64,000 nt of DNA from Botryotinia globosa (GCA_014898425.1 RCSZ01000013.1:1791501-1855500), one strand, 5' to 3'. Positions 11,691 through 24,601 are shown, counted from the first letter of the stretch. The notes: generated by a model from the sequence alone, not told the origin. A program made the numbers and translations.

Positions 11691-13280
11691 ATAGAGTTAT
11701 AATATTTATATTAATAATTTGATTATTTATTGGTATAATATTTTTATAATGTATTGTAATGAGTGGGTTATAATAAAAATAATATTATTATTAAATATTT
11801 TATTAAATATTGTAAGTATTATTAAATGTATAGTAAGTTATTAGAATATTTCAGGTTCATTTTATTGGAAGATATTAAATTCAATTATATTATTTATATT
11901 GATATTATATATATTATAGGTAATTTAATTCTATATATTATTAATAAAGTAATATATTATTAAACAATTTGATTTTTTAAAAATATTTTTGTTAAGTATA
12001 TATTCGATAATCTTAAAGAATATTAGATTAATGTATATATTAGATTATTAAACTATATTATTTATAATATTGAAAAGAATTTTGTAAATAAAAAGTTTAT
12101 TTAAAATACAAAATCTATATTGATTATTATCAAAAGTATATTTATCGAAATATATAATTTTATAAATATTATTAAAAAATATTATTATTTATTATATTAT
12201 ATATATAAGATTTTAATAAAAAAATTTGAAAATAATAATTTAATAAAAATAATGATTTTTCAAATGGTAATGAAAGTTGTGAATGATATAGTAAGATTAA
12301 ATGGATTTATTTTTATATTATTGATTTATAAAATATATTTTAGATTAAATGATATTAATTTATTAATTATAATAATCATTCAATGTATAAAAACTATAAA
12401 AAAAGTTATAATAAAAATATATTATATTTGAGTTAAGAGATAAGTTATAAAGGTATTAAAATTAAGGAATAGATTGTTTATAATATTTGTTTTTATTTTG
12501 TTATTGAATTCAAAAGTTTTAGTATAGAAAGAGGGAAAAGGTGGTAATATATTGGATAAGTGGATTGGATTGTATATTTTAATTGAAATAGATAGGGAGA
12601 TATATAAAATAAAAAATTTTAATAAATCAATTAAATTTCGATTTATATTTGTATAATCTTTTTATATAGAATTTGAAGAAATAAAATCAAAAAACAATTA
12701 TACGAATAATAGTAATAGTAATATTATAATCGTTAATATATTATATATAGAAATATTATAACTCTAAATATTATTATTAGTAATACAACTAGATATATAA
12801 TTATATTATTATATAAAAAGCAATTTGATTAGAATAATTAATATAATAAATATTAATGAAAAATATATTACAAAATTATTGTAATTAATTATATTCTTGT
12901 AAGATAATATATTTATAAGATATATAAAGTTGTAATATAAAGAAATTGATGGATTAATAAAGAATAGAGTTTTCAAGATTATTTCAAAAAATAGTATTTT
13001 GTTTGAAATAAAACTTTTTAAATTATATTTTGTTGATGAAATAAAAGAAAAAGGTATTGATAAAGTATATATAAAATTATAATTAATAGTTCAAATATAT
13101 TAAGATAAGAATAAAACTATTGTTTTAATATAATCATTTATTATTCAATATATCAATTAATATATTATTTTTATATTTATTATTATTCTATAAATATTGA
13201 ATAAATATATTCAAATTTATTTGTAGGATATTATACAAGTATATATTCAATCGATTATAACTTTGAATAGATTTATTTAT

Positions 13281-14459
13281 ATGGAAATATTAAAAGAGAT
13301 TGGATTTGAAAACGGATATGTTTTATATATTATAAAATCCTTGTATAGTATTTTTGAAGTAGGAAATTATTGGTTTGGAATTCATTACAATTATTATAGG
13401 GATAAATTGGATATAATGTAATTTATATATGACTTTTGTTTATTTTATTCAATCAATAATATTGATATTGTAAGGTTTCAAATTGATAATATATTTATAA
13501 TTATAAATAAAAGATTTGTATATTTAGAATAAAAGTAATTGAATAAAGCCAATTTTATAGCCAAAAATAGAAAGCAATTTATAAAAAACTATTCATTTAG
13601 ATTTAATAGTTATTTAATTACTTTTAAAAATAATAGGATTTATTTCAATTAAAAAAAACAATATAATAATATTAGAATGATTATAATCGGGAATATTGAT
13701 ATATATAAAATAAAGGGAAAAGTTTGAAAAAATATTATTTCGAAAAATCAATATATTGCTTAATATATAAAGGGAATATATATTATAATTATATATTAAT
13801 CAAAGATATCTTATTATTTTTTTATTATTATTTAAATAATAGATTTGAAGAAAGAAGATATAAACAAGCTTAATAAAATTATTAAGTAGTAAATGGATAA
13901 TTTAAAAAAAGGATTTATATTTGTATCTTTAGATATAGATTCCATTAAATTAATTGTTTTTATTAATATATTATTTATTAATAATATTGATTTATTATTA
14001 CAAATTGATTATATGATTTGTTTAATAGATAAGTATAATAATGCTAATATTATATATTAGATATTAGTTAAATATAAAAAAATCATTAGAAATATATTAG
14101 TTTTTGAATTATATATATTAGTTCTAGGCTTTGATATTGGAATTGTTATTAAAAGTATTATTAATACTATTCTCAAATCTAAAAAATCAATACTATTTAT
14201 ATTTTGTATAGATTTAAAATTATTATATGATTTATTGATTAAACTCGGTACAAATATGGAAAAACGATTTCTAATTGATATTATAGTTTTAAAACAATGT
14301 TATAAGAATAGAAAGATTATAAAGATTAAATGGATTGATGGGAAATCGAATTCTGTAGATACTATAATTAAAAATGGTGTATGTTAAGTATTAAAAGATT
14401 TAATTGATATTAATAAGATAGTTATTAAAGTAATGCATTGAATAGAAAGAGGGTAGTGA
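13281..14459 (+). pseudogene. Copia reverse transcriptase-RNase H remnant
   Basis: Readable with scattered stops on the plus strand. RT blocks include YVLYIIKSLYSIFEVGNYWF, matching the Copia pattern (LYG(I/L)xExGxxWF), and the thumb-like LNKANFIAKNRKQF. The RT-RH connection reads SKNQYIA and GIYIIII. RNase H blocks include LDIDSIKLIVF, the LLQIDYMICLID region, FELYILVLGFDIG, LLYDLLIKLG and KIKWIDGKSN. Order and spacing match Copia RT-RH. Acidic catalytic residues are partly replaced by Ile/Asn through G-to-A and C-to-T changes. Confidence 0.8.
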
Positions 14460-14551
14460 TATGGGAGTTAGATAAGGTTAAAAGAATATTATATCTAAAG
14501 TGGATTATAGATTAGAATATATAATTGTATTTATTTTTAAAGAATTGCTAG

Positions 14552-14721
14552 TATTAGGATATCGATTATATGATTAAAAAGGGTATTGTATTAATTAGTA
14601 TTGTATTAGTGTTTTTTTATATATTTAGTATCTAGCTTTTTATAGATAAAAATGATTAAAAATGAATACAACCATATAGAACTAAGTATTTACACTTATA
14701 TCAACCAAGTTGATACTAATA
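14552..14721 (+). repeat. 3' LTR of Copia family 1 element
   Basis: 170 bp aligned without gaps to the 5' LTR and the solo LTR. The first half shows mainly C-to-T changes (TCGGGAC to TTAGGAT). The second half shows mainly G-to-A changes and keeps its C residues (TATCAACCAAGTTGATAC is unmutated). Confidence 0.88.
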
Positions 14722-15129
14722 CTATCTATAAAACTTTCATTCCCTTACCCTCCACATTTGTCTCCCTCTTCTCTCTCATTCCTAACCCCAATCCCCCTCT
14801 TCTCCTTTTCTACCTCTTATAATCTCAAATCTTAAATCTAATAAATATAAAGTCTAATCCTTTAATTCTCTAATTCTTTAGTTCTTTGATTCTCTAGTTC
14901 TTTATAATATTCTTCAAAAAATCAAAATATTAAAATATTAAAATATTAAAATATCAAAATTCTCTTAACTCCCCTTTAAATACTAATATACTAACATCTC
15001 AATATATCAATTCAAGATATACATCGCCCCAAGGTATATATCACCTTAAAGTAAATACCAACTCAAAGTATATAGCAACTCAAAATATACATCGCCCCAA
15101 AGTACACATCGCCTATAGATTCAATGTAT
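14722..15129. other. island of less mutated DNA with a short degenerate tandem repeat
   Basis: Between the Copia element and the next repeat the sequence regains many C residues. At about 15016-15113 an imperfect unit of about 20 bp built on ATACATCGCCCCAAAGTA recurs four or five times. No gene seen. Confidence 0.5.
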
Positions 15130-15717
15130 TAAATATAATTAATGAAAAAGATTAAATTAATTTTTTTAATAATAATTTAGGTTTTTTAATATTCAAGGAT
15201 TTTATAGAGAGGTTATAAAAAAAGATTTTTGAAAATAAAAAAATAAAAAATAAAAACTTTTTAAAAAGCTCTACTTTTTTAATTTTTTTTAGAAGAAATA
15301 TTAATGTAGATATTAATATTTTATTAATATATCTATAAATATTTCACATAAATAAAAAGAACATCTAAATCTTTTAAAAAATTAATAATATATTTAATAT
15401 AAATATATATTATTTCAATATTAATATATATTATTATTATTATAAAATACTGATTTTAATAGTTATTATCTTATATAGTATATAATACATTGTTAACTAT
15501 AATCAAGAGAAATAGTAATTCCTTAATATAGAGTATATATTATTAAATTTAATGATATTCTAATACTATATTTAGATTTTAGTATATTAAATATAAGTTA
15601 AGATTAGTTATATAATTAATACATTTTATAATATAGAATTGATTCTTTTCTATTATAAAGATAATATTAATATAATAATGGGAAATGAAAAATAATAAAT
15701 GTTAAAAAGAAATTATA
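15130..15717 (+). repeat. dispersed repeat R1, copy A
   Basis: About 590 bp of AT-rich sequence that aligns by eye to 25420-26031. Shared landmarks in the same order are AAAGATTAAATTA, TTTTTTAATATTC, ATTAATATATCTA, AAAATACTGATTT and a final AAAAAGAAATTATA. It is too mutated to classify. Confidence 0.5.
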
Positions 15718-16197
15718 AGTCAACTACCCACTCTTCTTTTAGGCCACTCCTCTTTTGAGCTACCCCTCTTTTAGGCCATTCTTTTTTATATCAAGAATCA
15801 CTTTTTGATTTATCAATATCTTTATTAATATTGAATATAATTTGATAAAAACATATATATATATAATTCGAACTATTTTAGATTTTAAGGATTTTTTTAA
15901 ATCGATTTTTATAACTTCAAAATATTGATTTTCAATTTATATAGAAATCATATACAAGTTGAAAATTCTATAAATTCTATAATAACTTTTAAGAAAAATT
16001 AATTAAAAAATAATTATAAAAATAATTATAAATTTATAAGATTTTTTTTCGATTTTTTTTCAAGAAAGTCCTTATAAATAAATAATCAAAAGGATATTAT
16101 CATGTATATAAAATCAAAATATACATCGAAACTAATAGAAATCGTAAGCTTTATTACTATACTATATATATAATCTAATCTAAAAGATATAATATTA
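15718..16197 (+). repeat. dispersed repeat R2, copy A
   Basis: Begins GTCAACTACCCACTC with the recurring motif GGCCACCCCTCTTTT-like, and follows the same series of landmarks as 26521-26770 (plus) and 28310-28560 (minus). In this copy R1 is broken at AAATTATA, exactly where R2 begins, consistent with R2 being an insertion into R1. The right end is obscured by the MITE at 16199. Confidence 0.5.
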
Positions 16198-16198
16198 A

Positions 16199-16576
16199 GG
16201 GCTCGTTCGAATCGATTTTTTTAATTATTATCAAAATAAGTTTAGTAGATTTATTGACTAAATATTTAATCTACATTTTGTATATTTTGTTAATATTGAG
16301 TTTTGAATTAACAAACTTACAAAATATAAAATAATATATATTAACAAATACTAATCAAAATTGTATTTCAAATTTAACGAAAATACTATACAAATTTTCA
16401 AATTTGTTAATCAATATAATATTGCTTTTTATAACTCAATATCAACATTCAATAAAACACTTTTATTTATTTATATTATTAATATAAATTATTGATCAAT
16501 ATTTGTATTCAATAAATACCTATTTAGACTACAATTGTTATCAACATCGTCTAAAAAAATCGATCCGAACGGGCCC
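16199..16576. mobile_element. MITE with 27-bp terminal inverted repeats, TAA duplication
   Basis: A 378-bp element whose ends GGGCTCGTTCGAATCG...T and A...CGATCCGAACGGGCCC are inverted copies (about 25 of 27 bases). It is flanked by a 3-bp duplication TAA (16196-16198 and 16577-16579). TWA target duplication plus G-rich ends are typical of PIF/Harbinger-derived MITEs. No coding capacity. The interior is AT-rich. Confidence 0.82.
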
Positions 16577-16617
16577 TAAGTGTTACGATATACGTGTGGT
16601 CGCATTTGATTAGATTA

Positions 16618-16736
16618 TGTTGGAACACGTGACTGAGAACGCGTATATAGCTTAGCAATGCCCCCTTCTACGAAGGGGGCAGATATGAATATAATACTAT
16701 TGAACCTAATACAACCCTTACTAAGTCAATCCAACA
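16618..16736. mobile_element. solo LTR with internal GC hairpin
   Basis: A 119-bp sequence bounded by TGTTGGA and TCCAACA, the perfect short inverted ends of a Ty1/Copia LTR. The flanking pentamers GATTA (16613-16617) and GTTTA (16737-16741) differ at one base, so the target duplication is imperfect. Inside, at about 16660-16681, lies a perfect GCCCCCTTC-TAC-GAAGGGGGC hairpin. It is much less mutated than its surroundings. Confidence 0.6.
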
Positions 16737-18203
16737 GTTTAAGTATAATATTAAGCTTCGAATTAATTATATATATAGCTTTATAGCACGCTTTATAGTA
16801 TACTTTTTTTAATTCTATAGTTTTTAATTTTAAAATTAATTTTTAAATATTTATAGGGTTTATTATATTATTAAAAGCTTTTTTAGATAAGAAATGAAAT
16901 AATATTTGTATATGTTTATAAATAAAGTTTATATATATATATATTGTTTATTTCTGTTTAAATATATCTTATATTTTTATTTATTTATTTATTTTTTTTA
17001 TACTTTTTTATTTATATATATATATATATTTTTTTTTAATATATATATGGATTTTTGTGATATTGATTGAAGATTTATTTTTTATTTTATTTTTAAATTA
17101 TGAATTATGATTTAATAAATCTTGTAATCTTGTAATTATAGACTTTTATAGTGAAGTGATTTGTTAATGAAATAAAACCTCATTTTTATATTTCTTGATT
17201 TTCAAATGTTTTTTTGTTGTTTATATATTTTCTTAATTGAATTATTTTTTTTGAAAAGTTTAATAATAACTTTTAGAAATTTGATATATAATTATTTTCA
17301 ATTCGAATGAAACTATAAATAGATAATATTATAATTAATTATTCTATTACTTAATATATTTATTTTAATCTCGAATCTCACATATAAACTATAATATTAT
17401 TTTAGCTTTTTTTCAATCAAAATATTCTTTTAAATTATATAATAATTTTAGATTAATTTATATATATCTATAATAATCTAAATAAAATTCAAAAAATCGA
17501 AAATAAGTTATTCAATTTTAAGTAAGAAATCGATTTTTGATATATATCTATATTATAAAATTCAAAAAGATTTTGTACAAAATTAAAAATTCAAATTAAT
17601 TCAATTTAAATAAAATCTTAATTTTTTATAATAAACTTAATACTATTCTTAAAAATCGTTTTTTTTAATAATTTATATTACCCTACTTTTATTTCAATTT
17701 TATTTAGATTATACAACAATTAGCTATATAAATAACAAATAGATTCTTTATATTATTTATTTTAATAAATTTAAAGCCTTATATATACTATAAAATTCAT
17801 TCTATTTTTAAAATCATAATTCAATAAATATTCATAATATTAATATTATTAATACCTTTAGTTTTTTCAAGTTTTTAATAATTAAAATCAATTATATTTC
17901 AATTTTATTCTACTTTTATATATTTGAGTTTTCTTTTATTAAAAGAATCCTTTTATATAAATAGAATAAATATATTTAATATAGAAATACGTTTTATTAA
18001 ATACAAGCTTATTCATTTGATCTATATTAAAGAATTCAAAATTAAAAAGAGTTTATTCTAATCATTACAATTATCTCTATTAACTTTGAATACAATTATA
18101 ATAATAATAATAATAAAGATTTAGAAGAAATAATTAATGATTAATATTTTAAAGATTGTTTAAAAAAGATATATAATATAATAAATATATATTTATTAAT
18201 AAT
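16737..18203. other. AT-rich RIPed non-coding DNA
   Basis: About 1.5 kb of extremely AT-rich sequence without a readable gene or recognised domain. It is presumably an old, heavily RIPed repeat. A 41-bp segment at 16798-16838 resembles 28899-28940. The pentamer ATAAT at 18199-18203 is the left target duplication of the next element. Confidence 0.45.
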
Positions 18204-18367
18204 TATTGGTATCATCATGAGGAATGGTGAAGATAATATAATACTATGGTTTACACTATTATAATATTACTTGAGATTCTAAAAACTAGGGTTACAAAAT
18301 ATTTATATTTATAGTACCGAAATATTAATACAAATACTAATACAATTATATAATCCCTGTCCTGATA
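18204..18367 (-). repeat. LTR (3' in element sense) of Copia family 2
   Basis: 164 bp. Compared with the other LTR, the segment at about 18315-18367 has lost nearly every G on the plus strand (GCACTAGCGCAAGC reads ATATTAATACAAAT). Confidence 0.85.
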
Positions 18368-19023
18368 CTAATAATTTTCTAAAGTTATTGAATTTTATTC
18401 TTTTAATTAATATCTTTTTTGTTTATATAATTATTTATCCTTTTAATCTCTTTTGATTTATTCTATAATTCTAATCTTTATAATATTATTATTAATTAAA
18501 TTCTGTAAAGCTTGATATAACTTAAATTTAGTTATTATATTAATTGGATTAGATTTTCTATTAATTTATTTAATTTTTATAATTTTTTATTTTTTTATAT
18601 ATTTTTTGAATAGTTATTATATTGATTATAAGTTTCTTTTTGTTAATAATTTCGAATTTTGTAAGATAATTATAAAGTGATTTGAAATTGATATATATAA
18701 TTAATAAAATCTTATAATTTGAGAAAATCTTATTAATTGTATTTTTGATTGTTATGCTAATATCAAAATCTAAAACTATATTATAGAGTTCTAATATTAA
18801 TATATTTTTAGTGATTCTCTTATATTTAATAAATAATTAGTAAATAATATTAGTTTTATTATATTTGTTTATTAAAATAATAATATATTCAATCTAAAAG
18901 AATAAATTTTTATTATTAATAAAGAATATATTAATAAATATAATTAATTTGAGGGAGTTTATATTGAGTGGAATAAACTATAACTTTTTTTTCAAATTAT
19001 CGATTTATTATTGAATATACTTA

Positions 19024-19160
19024 TTGAAGGAATTAGCATCTTTTTTCTTCGAATTGATAGTTTGTATAATATAAGATAAATCAAAAGCTGCTTTTGATTA
19101 ATATATAGTTGTAATGTATATTCCTTGAGTGTATTATATAATATATTGATCTTTTGTTAT
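19024..19160 (-). pseudogene. Copia family 2 RT-RNase H relic
   Basis: Minus strand reads ITKDQYII then YTQGIYITTIY and KAAFDLSYIIQTINSKKKDA with a few stops. This corresponds to the segment between reverse transcriptase and RNase H in fungal Copia polyproteins (KDQYxxQRARGAYIATxCQPEA followed by FDLSxAAQ and NPKxEDxxxLNKR). It fixes family and strand of the surrounding element. Confidence 0.75.
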
Positions 19161-22100
19161 TATTGATTTTCTTAATTTGCTATATATATCTTGTATATCA
19201 AATAATTTGATTTAATTAAATGGAGATTTTTATATATTTTTTTTAATTAAAATAGATTATATCATTGTATTATTGAATAATCAAATTATTGTTGAATTTG
19301 AATAATATATCTGATATAAATATTTTATACTCTTTTATTATAAAATTTATATTTTCAAGTTTAATTTGCTTATAATCTATAAATATTTTATTAACTATAA
19401 TAAATATATTATTTATTTATAATCTAATAATATTGAATATTATATTATCCTTAATTATATATAAAAAATACAGATTGTAAATTGATTATATTATTTTGAA
19501 AGTATTGATATAATGTTTATAATAAATATTAAATCAATAGTTCTTTATTTTTAGAATATTATATAATAATTATATTATTTACAGAATAAAATCTTTTGAG
19601 ATATTTATTTCTATTAAAGATCATATATAGAATTTTCGAATTAAATTCGATATTGATTATATATATACTTATATAATATCGCGAATGCTTATAATTATTT
19701 TATTTTTAAAAAATATAACTATTATTATTAGTATAATATATTAATTAATATACTATATAATAAATAATTGTATCAAAATAATATTTTTTTCTTAATCTTT
19801 TTATACTTGAATTATTAATTAAGATTTCAAAAATGTTATATCAATTCTTTTATTTTTAATTTTATTAATAAAATATAAATTGAAAATTCTAATATTTGTA
19901 GATATATCTTCAAATCTTATAAATTGAAAGATATTGTTTTCTATTAATCTATTGATTTCTTTTTATTTTAATTCAATAAAAATTATTAATATTTATATAT
20001 CAATAAATACTATATAACATTTAATATACTCATTATTATCTAGAAAATATATTATCAAATTAAATGATATTATAGATTCTAAAATATATATATTATTGAA
20101 AAAGTAAATTCGGGGTATAGGAATTATTATTTAAAGAAATAAATATTCTTAATACTTTAGCTTTTTTATATTCATAATAGTTTTTTTAGGATTTCTATTA
20201 TAGATAATAATTAAAGTAAAAAGGAATCTAACTTTACTAGATTTTAACAAAATTATTTTGCTTATATTTCGAGATAATTTTGGTTGTATAACTTTGTTAG
20301 ATTTTGATAAAATTATTTTGTCTATATATTTAGATATAATTGGGTATATTAATTCAATAGGTTATTTGTTTTAAGATTAATTCTAAAACCAATCTTAATT
20401 CTTTTCTATATATAATTTAATTTAAATAATATAGAATTCTATTAAACTATTTATTAATTATACAATACAAATTCTATTTTTTATTTCTAATAAATGATAT
20501 AAATCTATTTATTTTTTGTATTCTTTTTATATCTAAATTTTTGAATTAATAAATAAATTATATAAAGTTGTTATGGATAGTTTATTATATTGATTCAAAA
20601 TATCAGAAACTTATTTTGTAGTTTACAATTTGTAAATCTCAATTATTATTTTTTTGATTATTATTTATTATTATAAAACTATTGATATAGATGAATTGGA
20701 TTTGGATATTTATAAATACATTTTGAAGATTAGAAATATTAGAATTAATCTATTTGATTTTATAATATTATTTATTGCTTTTATAATTATTTGTAATATT
20801 ATTTTCTTTATTATTAAGTTTTCTAATTTATTTGTAATAATAGTATATACTCTTTTAATAATTATATAATAATATTCAATTATATTAATTGATTAATAAA
20901 CTTTGATTGAAATACTTTTTGTTTTTATAAATATAATTGTTATATATTATACGAATTCCTTATTAATAAAATTCTTTTTGATATTATATATTATATAATT
21001 TGAAAGATTGATATAAATATTTATTTAATATTTTCGAAATATATTGAAAGTATATTTCATAATAATATTATCTAATTATTATATTATTTAAAATTGTATA
21101 TCTTTGTTGATAATATATAGAATGGGGTTGATATTGATATATATTATATTTATTATAATTGAGTGATTAAAATTAATATTATTTTATAGATTGAATTTGA
21201 ATCGATTTAGTGATTTTTTATATTGTTAATAATACTAATAGAATTTAATGAATTTATTAATTTCAGTTTGTAAGATATTATTGTGATTAATTTATTATAA
21301 TACTTGTAAGAGTTTATAGGCAGAAGAATAATCGAAGTGATAATATAAGTATTATAGTTTTGTAATAATAAAGTAGTATTTATTATTATTAATAGTTTGT
21401 TATATAAATTAATATATATTTATATATTAAAAAAATATTGTATATTTATTTCAATAAATATATAAATAATTTGTTTTTATATTTTATATAATAATTATAT
21501 CAATAATATTATTATAGTATATATCAAATCTATTTATATTTTCTAATAACAATAGGAATAATATCTTTATATTTATAATATAAAATTTAATAATTCCTAA
21601 TAATAATTCGAGTTAGATTGATTTGATTGATTTGACTTTTTCAATTCCAAATATTATATTCATAATCCCTATTCGATTTATATTTAATAGAATATCTTTA
21701 ATAATCATTTTGTACATTATATATTATTTATAATCTATTATAAATCATTATACTATAATTATATCAATAATGATTTTTTAAAATTCTTTTGTATTATATT
21801 TGCTAATATATATTATACTATAAACCTTATATATTAGAGTATATATAAGGAATTTATTAAATGAATAGATTATAATCTTTTTATTATTAACAAATTCATT
21901 TTAAATAAAAAAACTTGAATACAAATCCTATTTAAATAAATTCTGAAGTTTGAATTATATAAAGTAGATTACAATTTTATTATTTATATTAGGATTGAAA
22001 TCTTCAATAGGTTTTTTATATTTAATAAAAAATTATTCAAAGTTTTTATTGAAATTATTAATAATATCTTGAAATTATTTTTTATATTTGCATTATAATT

Positions 22101-24437
22101 TGTTCTATTTTTTCTTATTATATTATATTGATTAATAATTTTTTTTTTACAAATAAAATATTTCTTTTTTATTCAAAACTTAAATAAATATTATTTACTA
22201 TATCCAATACTTTTATTATATTTATTTCAACTATATTAATATTTATAATCAATATAAAATATTATTATTCCATTAGAATAAACTTATTTCTATATTATAA
22301 TAATTAATTAAAATTCTTTAAAAAGATTTAATATATCTTTTATAAAATAAAAGTATATTGAAAAATATATTTATATAGATATATATATATATTAATAATC
22401 TTTTAATAAAATAATTTGTTTATTTTTATTATTAAACTGAGTTTTTTATATAAATAATAAAGTTATATTATTATTGATTATAAATAATAAGATATTGATT
22501 TCCTATTATTCTCTAATTCTATCATTACACTCTTCAATATAATACTTTTTTATTATTGTATAAAATTATATTTGTATTCTAAATCTTCAAATATTATTTC
22601 TATTAATTAATAGATTTCTTATATTATATTTAATATATTCCTAAGATTTATATAATAAAAATCAAATATAATTTTCATAAATATAATAAAGAATATCTTA
22701 AATAATAGGTTTTTTGATAAATCAATATATTAATAGTTATTAAGAAAAATAGAGTATTTATAAACGAAATCGTTGTTTTGTTTGCTATATTTATTAGTTT
22801 TTTTATAAAATTTTATAAGATTTCCTAATAATTAATTAATATTGATGGTTTTTTATAATAAAACTTTCGAAATATTATAATTATATTATAAATTATTTTT
22901 GCTTTCTTTTTGTATACTGTTTTTTCTTTTGCTTTTTTTATATTTATTATAATTTCCTTATAGAAAATCATTTCTTTTATTTGTTATTTTTATCTTCTCC
23001 TTTATTTTTATTAGAATTATTATTATTGTTGAATAAATCTCTATATAATTGTTTGATTCTTTACATAAGAATTGTATTATTTCTGATATAATATTATTCT
23101 TATAATAATAATAGAGATTATAACAATAACAAATTGATATTCTGAAAAGATAATCCGATTTGTTTTTAATTAAGATTAAATTGTTAATTAAATAGTTTTT
23201 TTTATAAATCAAAATTGAATCAAATAGATTAAATAAATATAGATTTCTTTGGATTATAAAATTTATATATAATCAAGTTTATAAGATTGATCTCTAATAA
23301 AATAATAGATTTAAAATCCTTAAATTCTAATAATTTTTGTTTAATATCGATACCCTTACCTTTATTAATAAAGAATGATATCTACAAATTATTAATTTTT
23401 TCTAATATAATATACTAATTAAAACTTAAAGATTTAAATTGATTAGATCAATTATTAATATAAATCATCTTAGAGTTTTGTAATAATATATATATATTCT
23501 TATTTATAACTTTTTATTATATATTTTTTGATTGAAATATAAAGTCTTTTTTCGAAAATACCTTGATAATTTCCTATTTTATTTATTTTTTGTAATTTGA
23601 TTAAATTATATTAATTAAAGCTATATATATAAATCAAGTTATATATATAATATATTTAGTAATAAATAGTTTATATAAATATAACTTATATCTAAGTTTA
23701 TATAAAAGATATATACTAATTGCTTAAAAATACTTTTATATAAAATATTCGAATACTATAAAATAATCTAACCATAGCTTCTAATTAAAATATATAGATT
23801 ATTAATACTCATACAACTTGAACTTATAAAAGCTTTTGATTTTTTTTATATTCAGATTTTTTTTGATATTAAAAGAATAATTTTTTAATTTTTTAATTAA
23901 TTCATTAAATATATTAATTACAATAATCAATAATATACTTAACTCAATTACACTTATATTTCCATAGTTTTTCATTTGAAGGGATTACAAAAGTTTTAGA
24001 TATAAAAATTGTTCTACTATATTAACAAATAGCAAATAGATTTTTGAATAAATCGATATATATAATTTTACCAAAAATTAACAAAATTATAATTATATAA
24101 AGTTTTATTAAATTTGAATTAATATTATAGATTTTCATTCTTCAAACTATATTACCTTAAAAAATAAAATATAAATTAAAATTGAATTTGAAAGTTGTTA
24201 TTATATTACCAACTATTTCTTGTTTTGATTAATATTAAACCATATTATTTTAATACTTAATATATAAAAACTATTACCACATTACCAATAATTCCTATTC
24301 ATACAAAAATAAATATTAAACCACATTGCTTTAATACAAAAACTTATATCTTTTTAAAGAAATATTAATTTTAATTCAAAATCATATTGCTTTTAAAATA
24401 AGATGTTAAACTTCTAATCTATAATATTATTGATTAA

Positions 24438-24601
24438 TATTAATATCATTATAAGGAATAATGAAAATAATATAATACTATAGTTCATATTATTATAATA
24501 TTGCTTGAGGTTTTAAAAGTTAGGGCTACAAAACGTTCATACTTGTAGTGCCGAGGCACTAGCGCAAGCGCTAGTGCGGTCACATGATCCCTATCCCGAC
24601 A
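24438..24601 (-). repeat. LTR (5' in element sense) of Copia family 2, partly spared by RIP
   Basis: 164 bp. Its right end (about 24550-24601) keeps a GC-rich stretch containing the palindrome CACTAGCGCAAGCGCTAGTG, while the partner LTR is fully mutated there. The minus strand starts TGTCGGGATAGGGATCATG. Confidence 0.85.

Larger units (their letters stand above)
8978..14721 (+). mobile_element. full-length RIP-degraded Ty1/Copia retrotransposon (family 1)
   Basis: A 5,744-bp element with 170-bp direct LTRs (8978-9147 and 14552-14721) and a perfect 5-bp target duplication CTATC (8973-8977 and 14722-14726). LTR ends derive from TGTCGGGA...CCGACA, as shown by the intact solo LTR at 5618-5787. 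The interior is saturated with TA dinucleotides and stop codons. Still, on the plus strand one can follow the gag zinc knuckle, protease, reverse transcriptase and RNase H of a Copia polyprotein in the order gag-PR-(IN)-RT-RH. RT following integrase marks Ty1/Copia rather than Gypsy. No frame longer than about 100 codons survives, so the element is dead. The mutation spectrum is that of RIP. Confidence 0.92.
18204..24601 (-). mobile_element. full-length RIP-degraded Ty1/Copia retrotransposon (family 2)
   Basis: A 6,398-bp element with 164-bp direct LTRs (18204-18367 and 24438-24601) aligning without gaps. The 5-bp target duplication is ATAAT (18199-18203 and 24602-24606), though this pentamer is weak evidence in such AT-rich DNA. 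Read on the minus strand the LTR begins TGTCGGGATAGGGATC, so it is related to, but not the same as, family 1. Orientation is set by an RT-RNase H relic on the minus strand near 19024-19160. All frames are broken. RIP-type transitions dominate. Confidence 0.88.

Noticed and set aside
12120..12431. 103-codon Ile/Asn/Lys/Tyr-rich frame inside the first Copia element
   Set aside because: Chance opening in RIPed DNA; composition reflects extreme AT content.
22958..23212. 84-codon minus frame inside the second Copia element
   Set aside because: Lies in the element's gag region but no gag signature can be defended; not listed as a gene.
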